Part shown: piece by piece, positions 1-13,489 of the stretch
Numbering within the stretch: position 1 is the stretch's first letter
How the letters are laid out: every line of letters begins with the position of its first letter
Assembly: GCA_022316685.1 (NCBI GenBank)
Contig: JAKJHU010000075.1
Span: 682,001 to 746,000 of the forward strand
Direction of reading: 5' to 3'
From: Progne subis subis
Lineage: Eukaryota > Chordata > Aves > Passeriformes > Hirundinidae
Length of the DNA: 64,000 bases
Notes under the pieces: generated by a model
Database searches by the model: none
Seen by the model: only the letters and a program-made list of their open reading frames with translations
What the model was told of the DNA's origin: nothing
Position numbers and translations under genes: made by a program

Positions 1-2015
1 AAAACAGTCATTCACAATTTAAAAAAAAAAAAAAAATCCAACTAAAAAATATATTCTATGAATACAGGCTTAAATTCTTGAGAACTTCCATTCACTATTC
101 TGACCTATTGTTTCACAGTTCATCTGGCCAGTACTGACTAGAAACTCGACACTGTGCCCTTTTCTCAGATTTACCTAGATCTGGAAACAGTTTCATGTTC
201 AGAACAGTAGCACCACCCTTCCTCCACTGCATATACCTATGCTCAAGAATCACCACCCCTCCTCTTTCTCCAAGCAGCTGCTAAAAGCGACTGAGAGAGA
301 ATACCAGGCAAGACAGACTTCTGAACCAACCTCAGCTGTCAGCCACGCACCTTACCAATGGCACTAATCCTCCATCCCAATTACAGATGCTACCACTCCA
401 TTCATGCTCATGCTGCCCACACTACAGAAATATTCACCTGCCTTGTACAGCCCCACATCAGAGCACTGATCCATTAAACAAGGCTTGTCAATCATTCTCT
501 ACACTTGGAAATTCATTACAATAAAAGGGAATTTGTTTGTGGTTTTTCCTCCAGAGAATGACAGCACAGGATTTACACCAAAACATTTACTCCAGACCAC
601 TACTAGATTGGTGAATTTCCAAAATGGGACGGGGGAGAAGCTATATCAGGGGAATACCATTTCCACATGGTATTTTTGTTTTCAACGTCTGATGGGCATC
701 TCCAAACTTTCAGAATTAATGGAAACTTTATCACAAAGCATCTCTATGTTTAGACATAGTACACAATATGACAGACCTACAAAGTCAAGGAAAGGACAAG
801 ATTACCAGAGATCATATTTGTCATAAAACCAGTGTGGCATTCTCTCTTATTTCTGCACATAATCCTTTTCCAGATTATACCCATATTTTCTACTTACCCA
901 GCAAGTATGGACAATTGTTGAAGCCATTGTAGAAGAAGAGTCTCTAAAAGACCCTAAACACAAAGGTATCACATAAAAAACCCACACAGCTAATTAAAAT
1001 TTTAAAAAATATATGCTCGCTATGTATATTTTTATATCCAGTAGCCACCTTCTAGGACTTTAAACCTCATCTTCAGCTTATTCCAGATTAAAAAAAAAAA
1101 AAATTATATGTTAATTGATTGAGCTAAAATCAAATTCTTACCAGATCCACTAAAATAATATCATGACTTTAGGAAGCATCCCTTCCAGTACTCATGTATA
1201 ACAGAGCTTAGGTGTGCCACTGCCTTGCAGAACCAAGGCTTCAGACTAAAACTGTAATAAAAGACTTGCAACTTAAAATGAGAACTGAACACACAACAAC
1301 AACAACAAAAGTTCAACACCAGTTGTCACCACGACACCAACCACGTTCAAAATAACTTTCTGTAGGTAATCTGGCTGTAAGATCACACTCTCAGTTAAAT
1401 ATTTTCTTCAGAAACGTCTTCCTTCTAACAGCAAACAACTGGTATTTTTTGGCAAACTAGTTTTCCAACCCAAATGCACAAAGGGACCAAAAATAGGGTT
1501 TACTGGAACCTGTCTTCTTCATGAAGCGCTCATAAAATTGGAATAGATACCTGGCTGTAACCTAGGAAACAGCAAGTTAAGTCCTGTGTAAACTATTATG
1601 TCTTTTAGCAACTGGAAAATTAGAAATAAAAAGTGTAGCTCAGTACAGAAATAATTTACTGCAATCTACCGGATAAACACAGTCCATAAGTATTTCACAT
1701 CCTTAAATGAAGCGAAGCCAGATACAAGCTTTGAAACTTGCAATTTCATTTCAGAAGGAACCTTCACATTCTTCTGAAGGATTTCTATGATTTGTCTTTG
1801 CTTAAATACAAATCTCAGCTCTGTCTTCAAGTATGCAGAAAGCTACAGATTTTAAGATTTTATACACACTAAGAAAGACCCAAGCTTACAATATATATAT
1901 CTAAAAACTGTCATGCACCTGACAATAAAAATTGTGAATGGCATATCCCTTTTCCTGCCTTTGATTCCAGACCAAGTGTGACGTGAAGACCTGGGAGCTT
2001 TTCTAAAACACCATT

Positions 2016-2041
2016 AAAAAAAAAAAAAAAAAAAAAAAAAA
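2016..2041. repeat. Poly(A) run
   Basis: 26 consecutive A on the plus strand, not preceded by a recognisable retrotransposon body. In minus sense it is a T run within FRMPD4 intron 1. Confidence 0.95.
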
Positions 2042-2673
2042 TTGGAGAAGGTCACGCAATTCAGTTACCTGGAAATAAATATCATACTACATGACCTATT
2101 CCTTATCTCTTGAGTGTATTTTCCCTCTCCTCCAAGTTTCCACTGTAGTTACTGCTGCTGCAGCTCTAGCGGTATCAGCCAGTAACACCACCCAAAGCAA
2201 GCCGAGGGGGCTGCTTGTATTGTCACTGTCACATGGTGTAAAATTGCTCTGAGCAGGATGAGACAATGATGTGCCTGAATGACAGCAGCTGTTCTGTGCT
2301 GGCATGCCACGAGCAGAGCTGTAATCACAGCCAGGTGCAATGGTGGGAATTTTGGGGGATAAAGGCAGTGCTTGCACCTGTGGCACTCTGTAACTTCCAG
2401 CCTTGCAATATTTGTTCTTTACAGACCATCTGTCATTTTGACAAGCTCCCCATCTGACCATCACTGGAGCAAGCCACCTTTTTTATTTCCTTAACAAGGC
2501 CTTTCCTCCTTTTGTACAACATCCAATTTCTGCCTCATATGTGCCTCACAAACAGAAAAGGATATGGTAACTATGGTGTGGGAACCAGTGAATCATAAGA
2601 ATTTGAAACACTCCTAGTTACAGTGATCAAAGCTAAATCCTTTAGGAAGATTATCCACACCAGAAGCCTGGGG

Positions 2674-2702
<29 letters not shown>
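2674..2702. repeat. Poly(A) run
   Basis: 29 consecutive A on the plus strand, the longest homopolymer in the window, about 300 bases from the edge of the CpG island. No retrotransposon body adjoins it. Confidence 0.95.
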
Positions 2703-2704
<2 letters not shown>

Positions 2705-3698
2705 GACTCGAGTACTTTCATACTGCATCTTTGAGATAAAGCACAACCCCCCGTGTAACTGCGAAGGGCTACCTCCAGTTCCTTTTAACTACGGTGGGAA
2801 CACTGTAACAGGGGCTGTTGTGCCTCTTGATCTATCTATGCAGTTCCAGGCCTGGCAACCAGCTGCGAACGCAACAGTCCACAGGCTGAGACCACAACTC
2901 TGGGGCCCTTCGAGAGAAGGTTTATTCGGAAAACAAAGAAATAGAGAAAAATGATGCAAACCAACCACACATTTAAACAACGAGAAGTATGAGCCTTACG
3001 AGCAAGGGGTAAGAGACGCCAAATCCACTCGCGCCCCTGCGCCCATCACCGTGTGAAACGGCGAAGGGGCAGCGCTTACAAATGATGCGAGCGGCGACGA
3101 TTTCACCACTTCTCCGAAAACAGGGCTCCTGGGGGAGCCGGTGCGCCCGAGGGTGGCGTACCGCGGGAGCGGAGGGGCAGGACGAGACCCTCCCCGGCGG
3201 CGCGGCCCGGCCCGGCCCGGCGCTGCTCGCTGCTCGGAACTTCGCCCCCCGCTCCGGCCGATGACCGACACCGCACCGCGGCCACCACCCCCGAACACCA
3301 ACACACCCCTCAAACACCGCCACCGCGCCCGGCTCCTGCTCCCGTCGCCGCCTTGGCATTTGCAGAAGCACTCTGGCCGCCCATTCTGGCCGGCGGCTCA
3401 AGGAGGGCACCGCTCTCGCCCAACTGCGGCCGCAGTTCATTGTCCCTTCGCAGGGGAGAGGGGGACGACCCATCCCGCGCAGGGACATCGCCGCGGCCCG
3501 GGCAGATGCCAGGGACAGCGAGCCCCCACCGCCCCACCCCGAGCCCGAGCCCCGAGCCCCGCTGCCGGAGAAGTTGGGAGCAGCGCGGGCGCTCCCCACG
3601 CCGGGCAGCCCGCATCCTTCCCTGCCCCCGCAGGGCACGGCAGCGCCCGCAGCCGCGGGACGCCCGCCGTGCGCGGCGCGGCGGCGGCGAACACCTAC

Positions 3699-3739
3699 CC
3701 GGAGAGCTTCCCAATCTTCACAAAGCTAAACACATCCAT
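3699..3739 (-). CDS. FRMPD4: FRMPD4 first coding exon (partial gene, N-terminus)
   Basis: Read on the minus strand, the sequence starts ATGGATGTG and encodes MDVFSFVKIGKLS. Two further bases (GG) start a split codon, and a donor gtaggt follows at 3698-3693. From memory this matches the N-terminus of FERM and PDZ domain-containing protein 4 (human MDVFSFVKIAKLSS), two apparent substitutions. FRMPD4 (Preso) is a postsynaptic scaffold with WW, PDZ and FERM domains that binds PSD-95 and metabotropic glutamate receptors and shapes dendritic spines. Only these 13 residues lie here. The WW, PDZ and FERM exons are off the left edge, consistent with the very long first intron known for this gene. I chose this ATG because the ATG 4 bases upstream and the one 4 bases downstream both reach stops within six codons. 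The preceding context is weak (T at -3, G at +4). The CpG island location supports a first exon. Confidence 0.8.
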
Positions 3740-3743
3740 CCAT
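3726..3743 (-). other. Five-codon uORF overlapping the FRMPD4 start
   Basis: An ATG at 3743-3741 lies 4 bases upstream of the FRMPD4 start in another frame and encodes MDGCV before TAG at 3728-3726. It therefore overlaps the main start codon. Its context is C at -3 and G at +4. Scanning ribosomes would meet it first, so it could lower FRMPD4 initiation or force leaky scanning. Its existence is seen directly; an effect on translation is inference. Confidence 0.5.
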
Positions 3744-4406
3744 GCGGCCGGCTAGCTCTGCCCGTCGCACTCACTCACTCCAGCAGCGGCGGCGGCAGCT
3801 CCATGTCGGGAGAAGGTTGCGTCCAGCGGCGGCAACAGCCCTTGCAAAAAAGCAGGAGCCGGAGGAGACAGCGGCTGCTACCCCCCTCCGGCGGGGAGCT
3901 GGGCGTGCAGCATCTCGCAGGACCGGCGCTCATCTGCGCGCAGCCCTCCCCCTCCGCTCCCCCCCGCCCCGCTCCCCGCCTGCCGTGCGCTCCGGGCTGA
4001 GTCCGGAGCCGGGGCTGCCCGGCAGGAGCGCTGCTCGCAGCCGGCGCCCCGGGAGCCGCAGCGGGAGGCGGCAGCGCTCCGCCGCCCCTCTGCGGTACCC
4101 CGGGGGAGGGAGGCGGCGGGGTGCCGAGCAGGGCGCGGGGTGTATCGGGCCGCCTTCTCCTGTCGCCGGCGGTGTGTCCGCTCCGCTGGGCGAGCGGAGG
4201 CGCGGGTGGCGGCCCCGGCCAGCGCCGATCGCCGCTCCAGCCCGAGGCGGCGCTGCGGCCGCCGGGCCGAGCCCGGGGCTCCCCCCGGGGCCTCGCTGAG
4301 CCGCGGTGCCGGGGAAGGAGGGCAGGGGCTCGGGGGGCTCGGGGCTCGGCTGCGGTTCCCCGGGGCAGGGGCCGGAACGCCGAGAGGGAGCGGAACGGGA
4401 GCCCTG

Positions 4407-4412
4407 GTAAGC
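4407..4412 (+). other. Candidate splice donor of a divergent transcript
   Basis: In the right flank of the CpG island, on the plus strand, the sequence gccctg|gtaagc has a strong donor consensus. It sits where the first exon of a divergent, probably noncoding, transcript would end. There is no convincing protein in the preceding frame. Many CpG-island promoters fire in both directions, but a single donor-like hexamer is weak evidence. Confidence 0.25.
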
Positions 4413-4510
4413 AGGAGGCGACGCCTCCCCAGTCCGGGAGCGGCACCCTGGGCCTTGCAAAGCAAAAACTCGGGAAAGCAGACAGCCGTCTTTGCTTCGA
4501 CGGTCACACT

Positions 4511-7500
4511 GGTCCATGCAGCTCCGCAGGGTGGGGAAGGGTCTTTTGTATTTCAGCCTTCGCAGTGAGTGCTCATCAGTGGTGGATCGAGGACAGGCAC
4601 CGGGCTGAAATCCACCGCCTGGCTTCTGGCACCATCCTCTGACCTCTCTATACATGCCAGGAAAGAGACCTGAACGAGCGGGGTCCTCGTTGTGACAGGA
4701 ACATGACAAGTCAAGCATTCTTCATACCACATCTTGTGGAAAAATGATAAATCCAGGGCTCCTGGCACAAGAACAATGCAGATGCATTGCCTTATGTCCT
4801 GCATCAGGCTTTAAATGAGGCACTGGAGTTTAGGTCTCCATAAGTTTCCTTTGAGTGAGCAGAACAGGAAGGCAGGTGAAATTCAAATTCATCTCCACAC
4901 AAACTCTGCACTGTAATACAATAATTCTCAGGATGGGAATGGATTTTCTCCACTTAAGTGTTTTCATTTGTGTGTTTGTTTTCTGAATAGATTGATACGT
5001 GCTTTATGCCTTCATAGAGTTTCAGTCTTTTCTGCAGTCTTACACCTGCACTCTCCCACCAAGCAAGAACTTAGAAAATTACAGTAGAGCTCAACACATA
5101 TACTCCTGCAGCCAGATTAAAACAATGCACTTTTTTAATATTACAACTTGTATTGATAAGAGAACAAAAAGAACAGGCTGTACTAACATTCAGTGTGAGT
5201 TGGGTTTCAAACTATTCTTTAAAACAATAGCAGCAAGGAATGATGGATCATCTATTTATATTGGGAGAACATTGAACTGCCAGCTAAAATGCTGGCCTAG
5301 CGTAGATGTAAACAGCTTGGGCATATTCTGAAACACCATATGAAATATTTTTTTGCTAGTGCATCAAAATATTTATGTGGTACTTACGTGTACTCTATTT
5401 ATTTATTGTTATACTAGGGTTTTTTTTAAACTGCAGAACCTGTGCCTGTCATTCATGCTGCTCTATTGATTGGTAAAAGCTACAAAGATAACACAGTTTC
5501 AGCTGGTTAGAAACTGATTTATTTATAAATCTGTCATTATTTATTTATAGACTGAGGAGATAGGCCAAGAACCTACAAAGCTAACTGAAGCTGATGAAAT
5601 GATACACCATATATAAAATTAAGCACATATGTTCTGTATCAAACAAGGTTCTCATCTTGAGCACTTCATGCTCCAAGGCTTCTCACATAAAGGTGCCTTA
5701 AAGCATAGTGTTGAGTGCCAGAGGAATGAAGAAATTCTAAGGGGTCGCTGGAATTTCTGTGCTTTCAGGGTCTTTCAGTGGAAAGGCAAATGTGATCCTA
5801 GGATATACTGGCTGAAGTATTTCCAGTAGGGATATATAGAAAAGGAGAAAGCATAAGATCTCATCGTGCCATACTCAGCTTATTCAAAAGGTATATTTAT
5901 GAAAAATGAGAGCAGGTGCAGGAAGGTAATGAAGAGTCAGTCTTACGGAAAGAAAGAGTTTTGCCTAGTCAAACAAATACTAAGAGGTAAAAAAGGTTGT
6001 TGTTTATAAACATCAGTATGATAAACATATGGTGTGTACCCAAAATGATAGGCCTTTATGAAATATGAAATAAAGCTGAAATTACCTCCTCTTTCTTTGG
6101 CTTTCTAAAGAAATACATGCCATATTGCTGTGTTTATAGTTACTTTCATATTTTTCTTTTCCTAGGCAGAAGCTATTGCAACATTGCAAATTTTCCAGAG
6201 TGCCTGTGGAGATACTCTTGGGCTAGCCAACATGCTGGAGGTCCATTAATAGCAGTATCACAGGAGTCTTACTCCCAGATGTGAGACATTAAAAAAGAAC
6301 CTGGGCAAGTGTCCTTCCTACTGTGCTAAATGCCAATAACCTTTTGGAGTTGTGCAATGTGAGAATCGGGCACGGGGAAGGAGGCTGGGGTATGAGAGTG
6401 AACTTTGCTTCATGGTTCTTTGGCTTCTGCTGTCATAGCAACTGGATACAAAACTGTCAGTCTCATAGTAAAAGATTAAAATTTGCCTACGCAAAGAGGC
6501 GAAGTGGTGGGCGTTGTTCTGTTTCAAGAGTGAGTGTTGATATGTGTAGTTTGGACTGGCTTTGAAGCCATCAGCTGTACATGGAAAAAATATTTTGGTA
6601 TTTTATCTTCATTTGCAGGAATATCAATTAGGCTGTGTCATGACTGCACCCTTGCACATACATTTATACCTTTCAGTTACTTCAATGGGGTTCTTCTCAA
6701 TAACTATCAAAAATTATATCAAAGGATCCAGCCTCAGCTAGTCATATCCTACCTCTCTGGTACACAGGCACATGTCACTCCAAACCATCTCTTTCTAGGA
6801 AAAGTGACATAAATTGCCTTTTGCAGGTGCTTTATTTTCTTTGTTAACTTCAGTGAGAGGAAGCACACATGCCTGCCTTTGACTACAGGATTGTCTTCAG
6901 ATGACTAAAGTCAGGTGAAGTAAAACCCATCTGAATGTGACAAAGGTATGTGTAAACACTGAATGAAAACAGACAGCCAGAGGCAGCACACCAACAGGTA
7001 CTCACTATCTCAGTAACAAATAATAATTGAACATGAACATTCCTAATCTTAAAGTAGGAATCTGACATCTATTCCTGGCTGAATTCTTACTTGGCTTAGT
7101 GAATACAGCTTTGTGATGATGCTTTGTTATCATGTACTATTACCTTTTTTTTTCCTCCCTGGCCAGAGTAATCAAATTAGGATTCTTAATACTAATGCTT
7201 TGTGTGATCATAGATATCCTTGTGAGACTGTGGGCCAGTGAAAGCCTTAGCTTCATATAGTATGGCAGTTTCATAGGCATTTTTAGAAAGGGAATCTGTG
7301 TCGTTTTATGATGTTCCCAGTTCTGAAGGAAATGGCAGACATATGTAATGCAGACAGGAATGTTATGCTATCTAAAAACCAAGTAATCTGTAAAACCAGT
7401 CACTGTAAAGACTTAATTGCTTGAAAACCCTGGGTTTTTTGGTCCTAGAGAATCTGCTATGAAGATGCACTGTACATATCTTTACAATGGATATGAAGAA

Positions 7501-10500
7501 AAACATTTTTTTCTTCTTGAGTTCTAAGATTTTTTTTAGGGTTTTTTTTTCTTCTGAGGCACTAAATAATCCCCAGAAGAAGATGCTTTGGGACTTCTTG
7601 GGTACCACACAGCACAAACTTTTAGCCCTGCAGCTGGATGAATAGTATCTCTTGTCATTTATAAGATGCATCAAATTTGATCCCAGGTAATTTAAATGAA
7701 GACAGGTAGAATCCTAGACCAAACACATAATATTTTAATAATTCTGTAGGTCTCAGAAGTTTTTCTCCAGAAGAATTAAAAACTCATCGCTATATATTTT
7801 AAGACTAGTCAAGTAGGGTTTTTAATGATTTGGAATCTTTTAAAAAACACGACACTTTAAAGTGTTGTGTCTCACCTTCAAAATGGTTTAAAATTCATCA
7901 AGTTGGCATGGCTTTTTTAGATAAGAGCTGAAGGTTCTATGATTTTTCTGCAGTGCTTGATATTACTCATATCCAAATGGCAACAATGTGTAGAGAAATG
8001 TGATAATAAACTCGATTGAGTAAGGAGGTGTTGATATATAGCTGGTGATGCTATAAGTTTTAAAGGAAGATATTTTGTCATTATGATCTTCTACTTACTG
8101 AATGTTATTTCTAAAGATAGTTAGTTATGGTTCTGTCATGTAGTAAGTCCTGTAATACTCTGGGTACTTGTATATTAAAGTGTTCTAGCACACAGAACAT
8201 ACTTTTTTTCAGCCTTGACCCTATGAAACACACATTTTTTGAATCCATTTCTATATCCTGGTGCTTACCAACACTATACAATTCTATAAAAAAGCACTGT
8301 AATCATTACATTATCTTTTTACAAATCATTAATTTTCTGCATGTCTACATTTACAGCATTATCAAGAAGTCCCTCTGCTCACGTTGAATCTATGCACCAG
8401 CTTCTATATGTCATTTTTGGCACCTGTGTCAAATAGGGTTTTTTTCAGGCCTATTTTATAATTGGCCCATACAGACTGTTAAGCCCTGTATGTTTTCAAT
8501 TTTGCTGAATAATTTAGTGTGGTGGACATGGTATGTCACATAAAGTGCAAAATTGGATCATAGATAGAAGATTTAAATAGCAGATAAGGTTTTCTTTCTT
8601 GCCAATTAAGAAACAAATTTAAAAGTACAAAGGATACTGACTTGAACAGAACAATATAAGCAAGAATATTTCAACTGATGCAACAATTCTGCTGAAGCCA
8701 CAAATAATGTAGTCAAACCTATAAGGGCAGATCTGTTATCAAGACATTTAACAAAAACTACTGGTTGCTATTGTGAACTGAAAAACCTCTGCAGTATACT
8801 GAACCTGTAGCATTAAAAAAACACCATTAAATAGAATATTTGCTTATGCTGCAATACACAGATAAGATCAAGATAAGGAAGAGGACCTTAGACAGCCTGA
8901 AGAGAATAATATTTTCTACTTCAATGAATAAGACAATGCTAATATATTAGTTACTTTAAAATGAAATTATCTTTATTAAAAAGGAATCACTTTTCTGGAA
9001 TGGGTATGTATGAAATATTCAAATCAGAATGTGGAAATAACTGTTATCTACAATTGCTCTTTTACTGACAAATGGACCCAATTAAAGAAAATCTTAGACA
9101 TGCTTATAATCAGCCCTATTCATGGCTTCACTTAGTCTCAAATATAACTTCAAACAATCAGAAGGTTAAGCACATGTTTAAGTGTTGGTTGGATAAATAT
9201 GACTTCACAAATCATGAGAAAATATATAGAGATGAATCTGAAAAAAAAAAAAAAGAAATTTGAAATGCTAATGTGCAAGTACCTGTGCTTAAAATTTGTG
9301 TACAATTAAAGGGATATTGAGGGAAAGTAAAAACCTCATCTACCCTCTTTCTCAAAGGCAATCCTGATCCTGCCACCAGGGCTTTTTTCATACTTTAACC
9401 AAAACCAACTGCAGAATGAAAATTTTGAGTCAACTGTAGAGAAAGTGATCAAAGTATGCATTTCTAAATTTATAAAATGTTTAAAAGCAGTACTACCACT
9501 GAAGTCTTTCTAGTACTATCTGTGATTAAAATTATCAAATATGTGTTGAATTTTTAAAATCAGAGACATATTCAATTTTTATTAAGATATCATCAAAGCC
9601 AAGGACAAGATTGTTATGGAAGAATGGTATTTGGGTAGGAAGCCTTTGTTTTTGTTTGTAGTCTGAAGTTTAAAATATTTATTTTATTATTATTCCCGGC
9701 AGCAGATTCTTATATTAGTTATGGATTAAAAAAATTCCAGTTTGTGTGTTTATGAACACAAAGTATTTGTTTTATTTTCTGTGTTAGAATGGGATATCAT
9801 GGTGAAACTCAAGAAATATTGTGAACTTTTGTTCTCTGTGTATTTTCCTGGGAAGTGTATGCAAGCATCAGAGCAAAGAGGCAAAAGAACAGTTTCACAG
9901 GTGCAAAATAGCTTACAGTCAGAAGAGAGAGAAAAGGAAAAAAAAAAAAAAAAAAAAAAAAAAAGATTGAGAGATTGTCACAATGAACAGAGACTTCACA
10001 GACGCAGCATTTGTATCTGGGTGCCAAAACCTAGTTTTCTCAGTCCATATTTAGGCACTTGCACATAGGTGGCCTACTTGTCAGTAATACTAAATATTCA
10101 CAAATGAAAAAGAAATTGCTAGGTACTTTTAAAAACCAAGCAGCCTTTACAAAGTTTCCTGAGTATCTGAAGAGACAAACTTCAGCATGTAGTCTTAAAA
10201 TTTCCAGCCTGTAGTTTGAAAGATCATATACCCCATACTTTATCCACTACAATGCGTTCTTTTGATCTTAATTGCAGGTTTAATACATCTAGGCCTGTGA
10301 ATTATATGTGAGGCAGTGAGGAATTACTTTTAGCTGAGGTAAGTCACAGCGCACTGCAGCTGCTTTTCCTGACCATAGCATCAACAGAACAGTCTGTGCA
10401 TCAGGGGTTGTTCCCAGGGTAAATTTGCGTTTGCAAGCTGCGTACAGGCAATTATTTCATGTGGTTTGCATTAAGAATGTTGTTTTTTTCCAGGCAGAAG

Positions 10501-13489
10501 AAAAAACTGCAAATATGTCTGTAGTCTAAAGTACAGCAAGATAGTTATTTGCTCAGCATACCGAGTAACATGATAAAGGAGTCTTGTGTGCTCAAGACAC
10601 TTCTGTTTATTCAAGTGACCACTGGGGAATGTCACTAAGGATTTTGATTTTTGTTCAGGCTCTATAGTGTTTCTAGAACAGAAAATTAATACCTAATGTG
10701 TCTCAACAATAAATACTGGAGAGTAACTAACTTGGGAATATGATCAGTGGGGACTGCAAAGCTGAAAGGGACAAAAACGTTACATAAAGTTCACATAATT
10801 TTCTTAGGAAAGTGTGTGCAATTTTTAGAAATTTACTGCAGTGGATGGAAGGTATCCTGTAAATACAGCGCATTTATGTATTTACTTACATTATGTTTGT
10901 GTAAACATTTTGTATGTTTGTTTATGTAAGTATTATGTACTTACTACAATGTACAAGCCTAATGCTTTCAGTTAGGAGGAAATAGAAAACCAGCCTTCCA
11001 ATCCCCATCAGCAAGTGGCCTGTCACATGCCTGAGTAACCTGCATGTGAAGGCTCTTGTGCCATGTTTTCTGCTAACAGAAATCTGTTTGCCCAGATCAT
11101 TAAGAAACATTGACAAGAGAGCTTCACAGCCGTACTCACTTCTTTGGCTGCCAGCTCTTTCTAACCTGGGTGGAATTTATAACCTGTTCTGTCTCCATGC
11201 TCATTATCTCAGACCTGCTTTATCCTTCTCCCTTTGCAGCATGCTGCACCCTGAAGTGGAAGGCAAAGAGATGGGCTGCAGAGCATCCCCCAGGGCAGGC
11301 TGTTTCAGCCTAGATCATGCACCTTGATCACACAAATGGACATGAACACCTTCTGGAGTCAAAAGGTAGCCAAAGAGCCAAAGCAGAGCATAAGAACCGT
11401 CAGTCTGTGCAGATCAGCTTACAGGGTAGAGGCATTTTAGAGCACAATGCAAGATCACTTTCTTTGTGCTCCCTAGTAGAAACAGTCTTTAGAATTCACT
11501 GACATTTAATCATGTGCCTCATATCACTTCTTTTCAGAGCAGCTATTTTGGTGCTGTGTGGGGGTTGTCACAGAAATGGTTGCCTAATTCTGATCTAAAT
11601 TTTGTAATGTGCACCCAGATCTTCTACAGATAAGCATTTTACATCCAAATGCAATAATAATAAAGGAATTAAAAGTGATTCCATTTCATGAAAGAGAAGT
11701 AACATACTTAGCAGATATTCCTAACTCTTGCAAAAAGGAAACATAGCATAATTTCCACAAAGCCAATTGTTCCCATTGCCTAACCTATTGATTTAGTTTC
11801 CGTAGCTGCAGGTGAATGGAATTTTAGTCAAATTCAAGAAATCAGGATTTGTTCCATGTAAACTTCAGGCGTTGGAATTTTCAAATCACTGCTGGCCTCC
11901 TAAAATGGCTGGGGTTCAGAACTATGTTGGAGCTTATCAGCCAGAATAATATCAGTGAAGCTTGCTTTCAAGAAGTCAAGAAGCTTGCTGGCTTCATGCA
12001 GCAAGGAACACAGAGTTATATGAGATTTTCCTTTTACTTGCAGCGGAACAGTGAGGAAGAGGTGAGGAAAGGGGCTGCTCCCTTTATGTTCTGTGAAATA
12101 CTTTTGTGACTGTAGTTTTAAATCCGTCCAGTGAGTATCTTATGAGTGGTTTTAAGATGATATAAATGTCCTATTAAAGGCTTCTTGTATTTCTCTGCTG
12201 AGATTAGTACAATTATTTGTTTACAATATGCCAAAGCACGTTTTTTCCCCTGGATAATTCTTTCAAAATTCAGTTATCGCATGTCTGCATTACATTACTC
12301 AGAAATAAAGGTTTTGTCTGAATGAAAACTGAAACCTAAAATCTTCACTTTTTAAAAAGGAGATAAAAAAAAGACATAAAGACAAATTGAATTTTCTGCA
12401 GAGTTCTTACAAGTCCAATGTGTTTTGAAGGGTAGTCAATGATTGCCGCTAACTTTACATATTTCTGATTTGGTGCAAATTCTGCTTTGTCTGTTCTAGT
12501 CCTCTAGAAATTTCTCCCTTCATCTCCAAAGTCTGCTGTCCTGCTCTATCATCTTTGTTTTTGTCTTCTAAACCAAACCATGCATGATGTCCAGACGCCT
12601 TTCTGCAATTTACCTTCTCAGTGCATTCTACAGTCTCCTGAACCTTCTTATTTTGAGCACACTCAGTGTCCCTTGGGGAAGGAACAACCTCCCCTTCCTC
12701 TTAAAAAGAGCACAACATATATTTAGGGGAATTAAATCAGATGCCTATAAAATTCCAAGCCAAGTCTGCCCCAGTCATTGGGAACCCAGTGTTCTCAGAC
12801 TGCCTCAAGAAACACATTTAAGAGAGAGATGCACAACACTTGGTTTAACAATTCCTCAAGACTCTTTCGGCTTAGCACAGTTTGAAAACATGTCAGGATA
12901 TTGGAGGTTTTGAAACTAATAAAATTAAAAATATGTATTTAGTTGTATCAGACCATCTACTTGAATAATTATTCTGGTTATCCATCAGGCCAACTCCACA
13001 ATGCTGGATGTCCTCCAGGGCCCACTTCTCCTATGTCTCTGCCAGATGAATGGCCAAATTGTCAAAAAGCCATTGAAGTGGGAAGATGAATAGAATCACA
13101 CTGTAGGGGTCATGACTACACCCATCAACTTCCTCCTGAAGACTTTTGCATTTGAGAGGAACAAAATCTGCTTACCTGAAAGTCACCTTACAACTTCCAA
13201 GTAGTTCTCCCAAGTCTCTATGAGGTCAGTGGAGACTGCAAGCATTTTCTGAGGGCAATTCTGTCCATCTAAGGTCTGACTGTTTGGTTGTTTGGCTTAT
13301 GTTTCGGTTTTCAGGGGGAGGAGTGGGAGAGTTTAAAGTGGGGTTTCATCTCTGCACCACTGCTAGTGCTCCTGAATTGGATATCTCAGGTAGTGTCTGT
13401 GTTAAGGTAAGCTTACACTATTCACCAGGGTAAACAGAAAGGAACAGAGATCTGTGGTCCTGTCAGCTGTGTTAAAAGAAGAAGTTACA
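4511..13489. other. 5' flank, AT-rich noncoding
   Basis: No gene is supportable here. The sequence is AT-rich with short A and T runs, the longest being a 27-base A run at 9938-9964 that creates a lysine-rich false frame. Around 9160-9205 there is a stretch (ttaagcacatgtttaagtg) resembling an ancient amniote interspersed element rich in aagcacatgcttaag-type words. The remaining open frames show no protein motif I recognise. Confidence 0.5.
9938..9964. repeat. Poly(A) run
   Basis: 27 consecutive A on the plus strand after a purine-rich lead (agaagagagagaaaagg). It may be a decayed retrotransposed tail, but no source sequence is recognisable upstream. Confidence 0.9.

Larger units (their letters stand above)
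1..3698 (-). other. FRMPD4: FRMPD4 intron 1, proximal part
   Basis: This is the sequence after the exon 1 donor, running off the left edge. It is AT-rich apart from the island edge at about 2980-3698. It contains three long A runs on the plus strand (21-36, 2016-2041, 2674-2702). A moderately GC stretch at about 2140-2460 has open frames on both strands, but I recognise no exon in it. I found nothing resembling the WW-domain exon that should follow. Confidence 0.7.
2980..4510. promoter_or_regulatory. FRMPD4: CpG island promoter of FRMPD4
   Basis: An abrupt block of about 1.5 kb is very GC-rich and dense in CpG, in an otherwise AT-rich window that is CpG-depleted. It contains many GC-box-like runs and no obvious TATA box, as usual for broad CpG-island promoters. 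The first coding exon of FRMPD4 lies inside it on the minus strand, so the part to the right of 3740 should hold the transcription start sites and the 5' UTR. The exact start site cannot be read from sequence alone. The many long frames in this block on both strands are a by-product of GC richness, which makes stop codons rare, and are not separate genes. A divergent noncoding transcript on the plus strand is possible. Confidence 0.88.

Noticed and set aside
2973..4718. Many long overlapping frames (100-260 codons) on both strands
   Set aside because: They lie in a CpG island where stop codons are rare, overlap each other in all frames, are Pro/Ala/Arg/Gly-rich by composition and show no domain. 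Only the short MDVFSFVKIGKLS exon is convincing.
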